A stretch of 64,000 bases of DNA from the NCBI GenBank assembly GCA_033807695.1, contig CM066300.1, positions 1,612,001 to 1,676,000 on the forward strand. The letters are read 5' to 3'. The notes beneath the pieces are model-generated. The model did no database searches and had not been told where the DNA came from. It was given only the letters and a program-made list of their open reading frames with translations. This document shows positions 1 to 11,475 of this stretch, one piece after another (positions within the stretch are counted from its first letter, which is position 1; each line of letters begins with the position of its first letter). Both the position numbers and the translations under genes were made by a program. This DNA is from Daedaleopsis sinensis (taxonomy: Eukaryota; Basidiomycota; Agaricomycetes; Polyporales; Polyporaceae).

Positions 1-165
1 GTTGTGATCGACGATGCGGCGGAGGTCTACGTAAAGGATGCTCAGCCTAGGCGAGAACTCGGTGCGTGGTCTATCCCTTGGAACGTTGCTACATACTCAT
101 CGACTCTCTACAGGTCGCATCCTGCTAAAAGGTGACAACATCACGCTCATCCAACAAGTGGTCTG
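1..165 (+). CDS. SNRPE: Small nuclear ribonucleoprotein SmE, 3' end only
   Basis: C-terminal part of the Sm-fold protein E, a subunit of the heptameric Sm ring on spliceosomal U1, U2, U4 and U5 snRNAs. Frame 1 opens at base 1 with VVIDDAAEVYVKD, followed by an intron at 62-113 (GTGCGT...CTACAG). The last exon reads GRILLKGDNITLIQQVV and stops at 163-165. The Sm2 motif (GRILLKGDNI) and the preceding acidic VVIDDA segment match SmE rather than LSm5, where the same place normally reads closer to LDQILLNGNN. The start codon and Sm1 half lie before the window. It converges on PEX10, with only about 140 bp between the two stop codons. Confidence 0.9.
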
Positions 166-303
166 AATTCTCCCCACCCCCCTGCGTGGTGTAAAATTTT
201 GGGCCGCGCGCGCACCTGTTGTACGTTCTTGCTGTGATACTACTTCTGACGCCACGCTATCGATGTTTCTGGATCGTACGAGATATCCGCAAGATGAATG
301 GTA

Positions 304-1555
304 TTAAAGGTTGTACACTGGTAGTAGAGAGGTGAGATTCAACGATTGTCTGCACAACGGACACTCGGCCTTCAAAATGGAGATCAGCCTTCCTATGTTT
401 TTGATCAAGTTATCACAACGCCTACCTTCTCGCGTCCCCAGCCTACGATACAACTCCAACAAAACAGATGGCCGCATTCAGTGGCGCAACTTGCTGTTCG
501 CTCTTCGAGACATAGTGTGCAGTTCCTCCCTGCGCGAATTTCTGGAGCAACCTTCGACACGTCCAATATCGTCCGCTCGTCCTCTTCTGCGGGTATTGGT
601 GGTGCGTCTTCTTGGTTAGTTGCTTCTAACAAGGCGGATACCCTACGGTCATCAATGAAGATGTCGTCTCCGTCGTCTGCTGTACGCTTTCCCTTCGCGT
701 CTCGGGAATCCATTTTCGATGGATGCGAGCGCAGGTAACCAATCGCTCGATGTAGAAGTCGGACAGCGAGCAATATCCCAAGAATGGCATAAGATGGTGG
801 TCGTGTATTGGGATTCTCGGGAATCGCGGAGATCTGTACGTAGATTATGTTAGCTTTCACAGCTCAGTGGAACAAGGTGAAATGACTGGATACACACGTA
901 TTTGAGCCCCAACAGTCTCCTGACCAAATTGTAATATGTTCCTCTCAAGTAGAATATGGCTAGATTGATCTCAGACACAACCTCGAGCATAGTGGGAATC
1001 TTCCGGAGCAGAGACCCGAGGGTAGACGTAGAGGATAGCGCAGAACCCCATCTTGAAAGTATATATGAAGGCAAAGTAGGAAGGAGTATAAGGGCGGCCC
1101 GTAAACGGGGGTTTGGTCGACGGTGAGTTCGGGAAGAGTGCAGCCAGATGTCAGTGTACTCCTCCCCCAGAGTCTGAGATCCTGAGGTAGAGCGTAAGTA
1201 GTCTGATCGTAATTCAGGGGGATGCCACTCACCGAGACCGATTGTCAGTCCGTAATACAAAATGTTGGCAGCAAGGTCTATCTCCTTGTCCCATCGAGTG
1301 AGCCATCTCGTACCTACAGCATGGGCGCAAGTCAACACATGCAGGAAGCCACCTAGTACCTGACGCACCGAACCACGCTCGTAGAGCATTCTCGGTCTCT
1401 TCTCGTAAGGCGGCAACTTGAAAGACGTCGCGTTGGTTGGAACGAACTGCAGGAGGTGGCGTTCAGCGCAACGCGTCCGGTAAGCGTGCGGGTGCCAGAC
1501 GCGCACCTATCTGCGCCTGCTGGGCTTGCGGGAAGGACGGTAGAGGCCCGGCCAT
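304..1555 (-). CDS. PEX10: Peroxisomal RING E3 ligase Pex10
   Basis: Peroxin 10 of the Pex2-Pex10-Pex12 RING complex in the peroxisomal membrane, which ubiquitinates the import receptor Pex5 for recycling. The spliced protein starts [16 protein letters not shown] at 1555 and continues [20 protein letters not shown] and [13 protein letters not shown], all Pex10 hallmarks. Next come hydrophobic segments ([35 protein letters not shown]) and [16 protein letters not shown] text ([14 protein letters not shown]). The RING is C-TLC-...-CGHLFCWSC-...-AECPLCRQ, and the protein ends [10 protein letters not shown] at stop 304-306. About five introns; the last one (acceptor at 370-371) splits the RING between its third and fourth cysteine pairs. 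An upstream in-frame ATG at 1663 is possible, but homology begins at 1555. It is divergent from MGR2 across about 250 bp. Confidence 0.9.
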
Positions 1556-1802
1556 CGCGTCGCGTCGTCTCTGGGCGGTGGGGTATAGCAGGAGACTGGA
1601 GGTCGTCGAGTGTAACGAGCAAGGCGACTTGCCGGTTCCATGACCGGATCGGAGACAGTGCATTTCCGGACGCGCCGTAAGTACGCGTACGTAGACGCCT
1701 TTGCCACCAACGCTCTCGACGTCAGCCCTCTGCTCTTGCTCTTCCTACTGCTTTCACTTCGCAGCGGACTGCTCGCACTACTCACTCACGCTGTAATACA
1801 TA

Positions 1803-2395
1803 ATGCCACCGGTAGCTATGCCCCAAGGCCATGCTGGACCTACGGTCTGGCAGAAAAGTGCGTTGATCCACTATGGCCTGAGTCCGGACGACATACTCAC
1901 CGCAGCCTCACGCAGTGAAGTATGCTCCTCCCGCCTCACGCGTTCGATGAAATGCTAAGCGATATACAGGATGGGTGCTGCGATGGGTGCGGGCGTTGGC
2001 TTGACTATGGGCTTCCTTTTTGGAAGCTTTAGCATCCTACGGTACGTCCGTCGTATCACAGTATGACTTCTTCACTGCTAACCTCCTTGTAGAGGGGGTG
2101 CTGGCCCTCGTGGAGTACTACCCACACTGTCACAATACATGCTTGGTAGCGCTGCAACCTTCTCGTTCTTCCTGGCTATTGGCTCGGTGCGAGGACCATT
2201 CTGCTCGCCATCTCCCAGTCCAGCCCCGTTGACCCATCCTCTCAGGTCATTCGCAACGATGGACAACTTCCGCCACAACTCGCGGCAGCAAGACAGCAAT
2301 TTGCTCCGCATATCATGCGTTCAAGGGCAGAAGGAATGTCGAGTATGAGATTGCAATGGGCACGAGAGAAGTCGCACAGGTCAGGGTCTCAGTGA
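1803..2395 (+). CDS. MGR2: Mgr2/ROMO1-family inner-membrane protein
   Basis: Small two-span mitochondrial inner-membrane protein. In yeast Mgr2 couples Tim21 to the TIM23 translocase and gates lateral release; ROMO1 is the animal homologue. The core MGAAMGAGVGLTMGFLFGSF, then SILRGGAGPRGVLPTLSQYM and LGSAATFSFFLAIGSVIR, is diagnostic. Proposed exons are 1803-1857, 1916-1919, 1970-2041, 2093-2186 and 2246-2395, giving 124 residues. Exon 2 would be only 4 nt (TGAA). It is needed to rebuild the conserved WQKMKMG junction, and both flanking introns (58 and 50 nt) have normal length and GT-AG ends. The alternative, one 103-nt intron with acceptor at 1959-1960, gives a poorer KTIYRMG junction. The C-terminal Q/R/S-rich tail is longer than in yeast. 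Confidence 0.85.
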
Positions 2396-2936
2396 CGGAC
2401 GTCTTACTTCCCTACCACCTACCCCCGTTTCGCTTTTGCTGGGCCACAAGTTATCGTCTGAAGAATTTGAAGGGGCCACTTGCGGCGATACTTGCTCGTA
2501 GGATACAGTGCTATGACCTATGACCCAGGGCCCCGCAACTTGCCACCTGGCCTGTTACTCGACTCGGGAGGCAATGCCGATAATCGCTTACAGCCCTGGA
2601 CTACGACTGCATGTAAGTTCGAACATCAGATTGAGAAGTCTGTGAGCGTGGTAATGCAAGCTCCCCTCCGCCGATACTTAAGCCTTCTCGCGTCTGGTGG
2701 ACGGGGTTACCGCACTGGGATCTTTGACTCGGACCTTGAGGCTAAGATTAACGGCAGTCCCCGTAGTCCCCGCTCAAAATGGACTTCCGCCTGCAATGTT
2801 ATACGCACGCACGCCCTCGTGCATCGCGATAAACCAATGGCCGCGAGAACGTAAACCAAGCTAGCTATATTGAACCTTGGCTGCGATACGCGATCAGTCC
2901 CCACCCCTAGGTCGAATGTCTTGATCCCCAACCACC
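2396..2936. other. Intergenic region, MGR2 to TPR gene 1
   Basis: No convincing gene. A 124-codon open frame at 2480-2854 has no family resemblance and no spliced partner. A TATA-like stretch (TATATT) near 2866 lies about 70 bp before the TPR gene start and may be its core promoter. Confidence 0.5.
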
Positions 2937-5242
2937 ATGACCGAATCTCAGTCCGCGGCAGAACGTCTCAAGCTCGAAGGAAACGAGTTTTTCAAGAAGA
3001 ACGCGTTCTCACAGGCATACAAGAAGTACTCCGAGGCTATCGAGTACGACAACAAAAATGCCATTCTCTACTGCAATCGCGCCGCATGCGCACTTGGCCT
3101 CAACAGGTGGGTTCTACTCGTACTCGGATATCTTGTCCTCAAGCCTCATCATCCACAACCCATTTCAGATATATAGATGCCAGTGCGGACGCCACAAAGG
3201 TAGGTATAGGGGCTTGTCGCGCTGTTGTTGAAGATGTATAGAACATCGCATTCTTTATAGGCTACAGAACTCGACCCAGGATATGCCAAGGCATGGGGAC
3301 GGCTGGCAAAAGCACAGGGGGCGAGTTCCACTCCAATCAACTCCGCAGTAATGCAACGTGCTAACTCTGTCGATCCATCGGCAGAAACTTGAATCTCACG
3401 AGCGAGCTGTCGAATCCTGGAAACGTGCTATCGCCGCGCTTCCGATCGAGAATCTGAGCCCTGCGGAGGAGAAGCTCAGAACACAGTACCAAGAAGAGCT
3501 CGCGGCTGCGAAGGCCACGGTGGCAGACCTCACCAGCAATCCCAGGGTGGTGAGGGGTAATGTTGCAGCGACCGATGCACAGCAGCTGCCTTGGAATGTC
3601 GCATTGAGACTCATGCCGAATCTTCAACGGACCAACACCATCGGTAGCAGTGTCAGTCCTTATGTGTATGATCATGGATGAAACGTTGCTGATGGGCATT
3701 CCCTTCATGTACAGGCTTGGATCATCGGCTATGCTTATACGGTACGCATGCCATATTTTACTGCAGTGCCCTGATTTATATCACTCATTGACGACTCCAC
3801 CACAGAGCTGGCAGAAAGCGTTAACAGCCTTGAAGAAGGGAAAACACATCTACACGGGCGGTCAGAAGGCCTACAAGGGAGAACTTGGGGTGAGTATGCA
3901 CAGTCGCACCATATCGTCGCCTTGTTCATGAAGATATCCTACAGGTCATCGAAGGCTTCTCAAATGCGTTGACGTCAGACCCCCGGGTATTCCATATCTC
4001 CGAATCCAACTTCATCCAGATGTATAACGCACAAAGTGCGCCCGTTCGTTATCCCTTGGAGCGTCGTCCGTTTTCTGATGCCTTTGCCTCCAGTTATTTT
4101 CGAGAGTGGCTACCGCATGGCGTGGACCCACAGCGGACCCAGAGAGGTCATGGCCGAAGCACCTAAGAGGCTGGCGGCAGAGGGTTGGGACTCTGTTCGT
4201 CCAGCGTTGTCACTCACCGTCAGGTGTGTTTCGCCGCACTTTATCTTATCTCTCTCTCTGATCAGAGCAGGGCGTGGCTCATGCGCGCATTCTTCGAAGA
4301 TTTCCTAAAGAACAACATGGATGTCGCCCTCGAGTTCTTCACATCTGCGCTTGAGCTTCTACAATGGGGGAGTCAGTACTGGAACAACGTCTCCTTCCAA
4401 GACAAGGGGGCTATCTTCCAGCCGACCTTCATTCGCTCCGTCAAGACCCTTCGTTTAGATGCGTATATGAAGGTATGCAGGGTCTATCGACATATTAAAT
4501 GCCACTCACAATACATAAACTACACCACCAGGCTTACGCCGTGAAGCCGGGTGCCAACGCTAAATACCCCCTCAAAGATTTGCTCGCTGGTGCAGACGAG
4601 CTCATCGCGGAGATTGACGTCGTAAAAGGGCGGGAGGAGATTTATGGCGAGGGAGTCCCTTTCTGGCTCGCCTTCTATTGCTACCCATTAGGAAAAGCGC
4701 ATGCGTAAGTGCTCCAGGTAATGTTTCACCTCATTCTCCACTGACGGCGAGTGTGCTACAAAGTATCCGCGGTTTCTATTACCATCAAACGGGGCTCCTC
4801 CTTCGTCGGGCGAACGGAATGACCGACGAGGTTCGCCGTCTCTTCTCCCTTGGAGCTGAAGCGTACAGGGCCACGGGCGAACACATCCCAGATGACGACG
4901 AGTTCTACATCTGTGAGTATTGCGCGCGTAGGAGCATACACGACATCATCTTGACATGTTACCATAGGGTTTATGCACTGCGCATTCCAACTGCAATACG
5001 AAGCCGGTGCACCGACAGCAGCTCTCCTGGCTCACCTAGACCATATCCACGCCAAGCTACCCGGTATGAAGAAGATCTGGGGGATCCACATGAAAATGAA
5101 CTTGGACCAACGTAACCGCGAACTTCAAGACGATATGAAGCTGCGAGACGACTTGCATGCGGCGATCGGGAGTGGTCAAATTCGCCGGCACGAACTGAAC
5201 AACATGATGTATAAGCCGGGGTCGGGTCCCACGGACGTATAA
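2937..5242 (+). CDS. TPR-domain protein, tandem copy 1
   Basis: Multi-exon gene (about ten introns) for a protein of roughly 510 residues. The N-terminal 90 residues are a co-chaperone-like TPR block: AERLKLEGNEFFKKNAFSQ, then YKKYSEAIEYDNKNAILYCN, RAACALGLNR and KATELDPGYAKAWGRLAKAQ. This resembles the TPRs of SGT/STI1-type proteins. The rest (WKRAIAAL..., VIEGFSNAL..., WLMRAFFEDFLKNNMDVALE, GFYYHQTGLLLRRANG, MHCAFQLQYEAGAP, MKKIWGIHMKMNLDQRNREL) is helical and belongs to a basidiomycete family I know of no function for. No signal peptide or membrane span is visible. The intron at 3321-3384 uses a GC donor (see findings). Copy 2 lies 0.9 kb downstream in the same orientation. A cytosolic protein-interaction role is inference only. 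Confidence 0.8.
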
Positions 5243-5422
5243 CTTGACATGGTTCAAGTAGTCCTCTTCCTTCTTGCTTGTATCCATTCTGAGACGTGCT
5301 ACCACAGAACTACCGTCCGTCACAGGCATTAAAATATTAACGTTGTACAATACTAAAACGCAGACTTTTCACCCTCGCGTTTCGTCTGGCTCCTGAACGA
5401 ATGCGCGTGATAATACTGTCCA

Positions 5423-5712
5423 ATGCCGTCTAGACTCTACGATCCCATGTCATTCGGGACAGAGAGCTGACTTCCCAGCATCAGGGCGGTCCCCATACGG
5501 CGGCCGCCTCGCTCTGACACGGCAAACCACCCCCTCAACGCCTCGGGCACATGAGCACCCTTCCTGAGGGGGAAAGCACCCAATCGCGACCTCGACCGTC
5601 GGAGAAAACGATAGAGACCAGCGAGGAAGGATGAGAGGCCGTGTTACTAGAGGAAAAAATGCACAGTGGAGGATTTTTGTACGCGCGGGTTCCGAAAATC
5701 GGAGCTCCGCCT
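5423..5712 (+). repeat. Duplicated 3' flank of TPR gene, copy 1
   Basis: Starts ATGCCGTCTAGACTCTACGA and is repeated at 8691-8937 with substitutions and small indels. Shared stretches include CTTCCCAGCATCAGGGCG and GACCAGCGAGGAAGGATGAG. It shows that the TPR duplication carried several hundred bases of 3' flanking DNA. Confidence 0.8.
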
Positions 5713-6072
5713 TATCCTACCAGCTTGATCAGTCAATCGGCGATTGATCTCTGTTCTACAGCTCTGGAAGGCGCTCGTAGCTATATTGTGGTTGAACGAC
5801 TTCAACAAGTTGGACTCATTCCTGCTCCTCTAGTTCCTGGTGTACAATGTACGCTCTCTGCCCAGCAGCCTCATTTACGTCTTAATCTTGCAACTACACT
5901 TCGCCGTGAACTATTTGTGATCAGTGGGCGTATTCTGCCGACTTCTGAGGCTCAGGGACAACGGCAGTTCCCGCGTGGTCCCCGTTTTTCGCTAGGAATG
6001 GACATGGTCCCGCCCCACAAAGCTGGACGTCCCCGTCGACGGACCAGTTGCCACGCGGACGAGGCGAGCTGG

Positions 6073-6080
6073 TTATATAG
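6073..6080 (+). promoter_or_regulatory. TATA box of TPR copy 2
   Basis: TTATATAG lies 52 bp before the ATG at 6132, a good distance for a TATA box with a short leader. Confidence 0.5.
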
Positions 6081-6131
6081 AGTTAGACTATCAGTCGCCA
6101 CCTCTCAGGTTCTTTGTTATCGACCACCACC

Positions 6132-8469
6132 ATGTCCGACAAAGGTTCATCTCAGTCCGCGTCAGAACGTCTTAGGCTCGAAGGGAACGAGCTCTACAAG
6201 AAGAACGCGTTCTCGCAGGCATACAAGAAGTACTCCCAAGCGATCGCACACGACGACAAGAATGCTATCCTCTACTGCAATCGTGCCGCATGTGCGCTTG
6301 GCCTCAACAGGTGGGTCCATTCTAATCACTCTGGGATTTGCGGCCGCAGGACTGATCATCCACAATCCACGTCAGGCTTATAGATGCGAGTTCGGACGCA
6401 AGAAAGGTACGCACATAGGCTCGTCGTAATGGCCCCAACCCTCATCATAGCTCACGGCCCTTCGTATACCAGGCTACAGAACTCGACCCTGGGTATGCGA
6501 AGGCATGGGGACGGCTGGCAAAGGCACAGACAGCAAGTCCTGTTCCCTCTTTCTCCTTCGTGGCAATACGTCGTGCTCACTGCTGTCGGGTCATCTGTAG
6601 ATGCTCAACTCTCACACGCCGGCCGTCGAATCCTGGAAACGTGCTATCGCTGCACTCGGGATCGAGAATCTGACCCCTGCGGAGGAGAAACTTAGAGCTC
6701 AGTACAAGGAGGAGCTGGCGGCCGCCCAGGCGACATTGACAGAAAACACAGACAACCCGAAGGTGCTGAGAGCCAACGTCGCAGCGAATGAAGCAGATCA
6801 GCTCCCTTGGAATGTCGCCTCGAAGCTCATCCCGGAATTGATGCGAACCAACACGGCCGGCAGTAGTGTGAGCCCCTCTGACGCGGGTGTAGGTAGTAGG
6901 GGAGAGATGCTGACTAGTGTCGCTGCTGTTGGCAGGCTTGGATTATCAACTATGCATACACGGTGCGTGTGTCTCTTCGCGGTAGTGCTCACTGCTCGGT
7001 CTATGAATTTCTTCATGTGACCAATGTACACAATCTCAGAACTGGAAGGAAGCGATCGCCGGCCTGAAGCAGGGCAAGGAGGTGTATGTAGCGCCTCAAG
7101 GGCAGAGTTACTTTGGGAGCTTGCGTGTGAGTTTCTCAACGGTCGCGCTAGCAGCACAAGACTGAGTTACCCATGAAGGTCATCGAAGGCCTCTCGAATG
7201 CGCTGACAGCAGACTCCCGAGTGTTCCACATCTCCGAGCCCAATTTCATAGAGATGTACAACAAGCAAAGTACGTCCCATTCTTGTTTCTTCAATCCCAC
7301 GCATAGCTGTTAACGGGTGCCTACAGTGATTTTTGAGGTCTGCTACAGTAAAGCTTGGGATTGTAGCGGTGCGAGGGAGGTCATGGTCGAAGCACCTCAG
7401 AGGTTGGCGGCCGAGGGTTGGGATTCTGTACGTCCAGCATTGTCGCTCACTGTGAGGTGCGTATCAGCCCGTATCTATTTACCTTCCTCCCTGACTCGTG
7501 GAATACAGAGCATGGATCATGCGCGGCTTTTTCGAGGAACTCCTAGGCAAGAGCATCGACGTCGCTTTCGAATTCTTTACATCTGCCTTGGAGCTCCTGC
7601 AATGGGGCAGTCAGCGTTGGAAGGACGTTCCGTACGAAGTCAAGGGTAGTGTCTTCATGCCAACTTTCATCCGCGCCGTCAAGTCCATCCGTCTCGATGC
7701 TTACATGAAGGTAAGTAAGCATGGTCATCGTCGAGATATCGTATGAGTCTCAAAGCTAGGCCGTATACACTAGGGGTTCTTGTCGGATCGTGGTACCAAC
7801 TCCAAATACCCTCTCAATGCTCTTCTCGATGGCGCAAACGAGCTCATCGCGGAAACGGATATCCTCAGTGGGCAGCAGGACTCGCAAGGAGACGCCGGGT
7901 TCTATCTCGCGTTCTATTGTTACCCAATCGCTAAAGCACACGCGTGAGTGTTGGATCTAGAACGGAGACTGTTTACTAACATTGTCCGTGTGTATAGCTT
8001 GCGCGGTTTCTATTATCAACACACAGCACTTCTGCTGCGCGAGGCGGCTGGGATGACTACAGAGGTTCGCCTCCTCTGTACCCTCGGTGCTCAAGCATAT
8101 CGGACGACTATTCAATACATCCCAGAAGACGACGAATACTACGTTTGTAAGTCCTATTTGTAGCTTGTGCAAATTTACAGCACCGTCTTGACGCGTTTCG
8201 AAGGGTTTCTGCACTGCGCGTTCCACTTGCAATTCGAAGCCGGTGCGCCGGTCAGAGACCTCCTCAAATATCTCGACGAAATCCATGCCAAGATGCCCGG
8301 TATGAAGAAGATTTGGGGGATATACTTGAAAAAGAACGTAGATCAGCGCAACCGTGAGCTCCAAGCAGATATGAAGTTGCGAGACCAACTGCATGAGGCC
8401 GTCACAAGCGGTCGGATCCGGCAGCACGAATTGGGGAACCTGATGTTCAAGCCAGGGTCGGAGCCTTAG
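6132..8469 (+). CDS. TPR-domain protein, tandem copy 2
   Basis: Paralogue of the gene at 2937-5242 with the same exon plan and most of the same residues. It starts MSDKGSSQSASERLRLEGNE at 6132, where a CACC leader supports the start; M codons just upstream (6114) are less conserved. The N-terminal TPR block is intact (YKKYSQAIAHDDKNAILYCN, KATELDPGYAKAWGRLAKAQ). The C-terminal half keeps AWIMRGFFEELLGKSIDVAF, RGFYYQHTALLLREAAGMTT and MKKIWGIYLKKNVDQRNREL, ending GSEP. The intron at 6533-6600 keeps the GC donor of copy 1. No frameshift or stop is seen, so it is probably functional. Specific function unknown. Confidence 0.8.
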
Positions 8470-8690
8470 TATGAACGTCTAGTCTGACACGATTCGTCGA
8501 CCTTCTTGTACTGTGATGCTTGGCTGACCGGTTGCAACGTATATGATAGGCTTGAAAAGTTTGTATCCTTTGAATTCCAACATCGCATCCCTCGTTGAAA
8601 TGACCATTCGCGATTCCTGCCGACAGAATATCTTGCTTAAAATCTCCTACTGCTGTACAACAACCACGTATATTTGTCGGTGAATGTCTT

Positions 8691-8937
8691 ATGCCGTCTA
8701 GGCTCTACGACCCCATTTCGTTTCGGGACAGAGCTGACTTCCCAGCATCAGGGCGTCCCCATACGGTGGCCGCCTCCTTCCTGAAGGGGAAAGCACCCAA
8801 TCGCGACCTCAACCGTCGGAGAAAACGATGGAGACCAGCGAGGAAGGATGAGAGGACGTGTACGCAGAAAGAACGGCACTGGATCACGTACGGAGTATCT
8901 TGTAATGCTCGGAGATCGAAGTTAGGAAGCTCCGCCA
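8691..8937 (+). repeat. Duplicated 3' flank of TPR gene, copy 2
   Basis: Second copy of the 5423-5712 segment, beginning ATGCCGTCTAGGCTCTACGA. It lacks a short stretch present in copy 1 (around CTCTGACACGGCAAACC). Similarity fades near the shared AGCTCCGCC. Confidence 0.8.
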
Positions 8938-10320
8938 GGCCGCCATCACTCAAATGCCATGTCTTTTGAATCGGCGACGCCTACCGTGAGTGAGGAAACG
9001 CTTGTCACAGCTTGTCGAGCTCTGGTTGAACGTTGAACTCCTTGTCCTCCAGAGGCTCTCGCTCCTGATCGGCATTGCAATTGCAGCTCGGATGACTGTC
9101 TTATTGTGTCTATTCAAACCGGTCTCTAGGCTGCTACCCGCCCATCTACACACCCTGTGGCCAGCAACATCCAATGCTCTGAGTCAACTTCATCTCTGAG
9201 CTATGCGACTACTAGACGTACTCAGCAATCTTTTGGGACACTTCACAATGGTTCATGGAGCTCGTATTATGGCACGAGACTCAAAGCGAGTCGAACTAGT
9301 AACCGCGCACCTGAAGCCGTAATACGTGGTTCTGACAGTGAGTTCCTCGTGCATATCGCGTGTATGGAGACGTGGAGACGTGCATTTGTCGGTGAATTAA
9401 AGCATGCTCACTGGCTTCGATAATGCGCAGACCTCAAGCATATCGCGTCAGCTACGCCTCTCCGGCGTGAGCAGCAAGGCAAGAAGATTCATGTCGTTTA
9501 GGCTACTAGTTGCGATTGGCTGTCTATCAGATTGGTTGCGCATCAAGCTACAAACGATGTCAGAGATTCACTGCCACTCGGAATACGAGAATGCAAAGTG
9601 ACAATATCGCATGGTTGTTGCGCCCACGCTGGAAGGATGCTTGATACGGTGCGTATATCTTCATGAACGTTTGAGATTTACCTCATTCCCCGCATCCTTA
9701 TCTCTTACGCTATGTGTTGCGTCATATCTGGCAATGTGCCTCATTGTGTTGGACCTTTTACTAATGCCATTGTCCGTCTGCAGCAGCAGTTAATACCGCA
9801 CATGGCCTTCGCATCCACACTCCGAGTTCGAAGTCTCCGAGACGAGAGACAAGCGCCGACAGGCGCTCGCACATACTGTCGCAAAAATAACTTCTCGAGC
9901 AATGTCCATCCTGTCGCACGGTCAGAATATTCCCTGCGAATGTGCCTTGAGTATCATATGGCTCTCCACAACCTCCGAACCGTAAGCCTCCAAAGCACCT
10001 TGCCAATCGCTCCTAAGAGGAAACCTCGGTAGGGCCCACGTGCCTCGTGTCCGCTTCGGTGATACACGCCTTCTCCACGATGCACTCGAAGCCGGTGACT
10101 CGGAAGGCACACCACCTATCCGTGCATGATCCTGACGCCAACCACGCACGGAGAGCCGCACGTGTGGATAGTAAAACACCGGACATCCCTTCCGATCCTT
10201 GGGGTCCCCTCTTGCCTCTTGCCATTTCCCCCCTGCCCTCGCTTGAGTCAGTTTTTCAATACCTCCTCTTCCTCTCCGACGCTGTCTCACCCAGCGCATC
10301 TAGCGTTCATTATCAAGCCA
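8938..10320. other. Intergenic region without a supported gene
   Basis: Only short unrelated open frames occur and none could be spliced into a recognisable protein. I looked for a third TPR copy and found no conserved TPR or C-terminal motif. Confidence 0.5.
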
Positions 10321-11475
10321 TGCAGAATCCCAGCAGCTACTACGCTGTTCCCAAGAGTGACGGTCGTGTTTGGGCAGATTGGTCGCAGTCTGGGCGAAGC
10401 GATAATGTGAGTCCTAGTTCTCGCATCAGTTTCGCGTACTGCTAAGACTTCTATTTTAGTTTACTTGGAGTAGCTCGTCCTCCTTGACCACACTGGGAGA
10501 GGGATCGTCATCTGTGGTGCGTCCTGACTTTGTTGTGCAACAACTCCATTCTCAAGATGATCGTACAGCGCCGCGCTCCGATGAAAGACCTGACACAATG
10601 CCGCGCTATCCCCATATCCTACAACCTGGTGCGTACCATAGAATCATTGCAAAGACTATGCCTCTAAGCCCAAGTCGCAGACGCCACCCACACCGTCCGC
10701 AACAGATAGCGATACCTCATCTTCATCTCAGATATCGATGGAATCCATCCCGGAGTACGACGAGATGCCAGAGATACCTTTCGTTTCTGCGGCTATCAAC
10801 TATCCCGATGCATGGATGAACCCTGATTCTCCGCCTGAGCGGACAAAGTCGGAATCCTCGACGTCGTTCTGGTCTGGCATCATCGGCATGCGGCCGAGTA
10901 CATCGAAGTCGTCCGCTGGTTCCGGCGCTCCGGTCCTCGGGCACACCAACGAACGCGTACTTGCACCATCTCGAACATCACGCAAACGCTCAGGGTCTGT
11001 CTCTTCCATCTCCTCCTCCCGCACACGACCCGCACCCGCCAAGTCCATCCTCTCATCGAGCTCATCTGTCAAGACCCGGCGTCGCAAGGCACCCTCGGTG
11101 AAGTTCCTCGACATGCCCACCATTCATTACGAAGACGACGACGCCTACCACGACGATCACGAGCACGAGCCGAGCTCATGCATGTCTCCACCACCACCCA
11201 AGAAGGCCAGGGGCCTCACCGGGTTTTTCAGCTTCAAATGGCTCTTCGGGCCGTCCTCTTCTTCCAAGACGCCGGCGAAGGCGACCTCGCCTGAACGACC
11301 CAGCATCTCGGGCCCGTTTCCGTTGTGGGACTCCCCGCCGCAGCGTGCCCGTGGTGGCCGCAGCGGCTGTGGTAGCAGCGCGGCTAGCCTGCGCTCAATG
11401 AGGTCCACCGGGAGCATCCGATCGATGCGGTCGTGCAGCAATAGGTTGCCGACGCCGACGTATTGGCCAAGGTAG
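10321..11475 (+). CDS. Ser-rich hypothetical protein
   Basis: Unrecognised protein. Exon 1 begins MQNPSSYYAVPKSDGRVWAD and ends at a clean GTGAGT donor after GRSDN; exon 2 resumes FTWSSSSSLTTLGEG after CTATTTTAG. The long last exon carries MESIPEYDEMPEIPFVSAAI, a WSGIIGMRPSTSKSS segment, SVKFLDMPTIHYEDDDA, KKARGLTGFFSFKWLFGP and SLRSMRSTGSIRSMRSC. It is rich in Ser, Pro and Arg, mostly disordered, with no membrane span. The join to the last exon is unclear: frame demands an intron ending at GCAAAG near 10653, but the nearest good donor (GTGCGT after CAACCTG) would make it only 26 nt. Either a more distant donor is used or the sequence has an indel. The gene is probable; the exact middle is not. 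Confidence 0.55.

Larger units (their letters stand above)
5243..6131. other. Spacer between TPR copies, includes duplicated tail
   Basis: No supported gene. Bases 5423-5712 are the first copy of a 3' flank repeated after TPR copy 2. The long open frame at 5641-6429 runs through the promoter and first exon of copy 2 in another frame and is not credible as a gene. Confidence 0.6.

Noticed and set aside
2480..2854. 124-codon open frame before the TPR array
   Set aside because: No family resemblance, no supporting splice partner and no promoter-like signal.
5641..6429. 262-codon open frame on the plus strand
   Set aside because: It begins in duplicated 3' flank, runs through a TATA box and overlaps the first exon of TPR copy 2 in another frame; composition is random-like.
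8938..10320. Possible third TPR copy
   Set aside because: No TPR or C-terminal family motif found in any frame.
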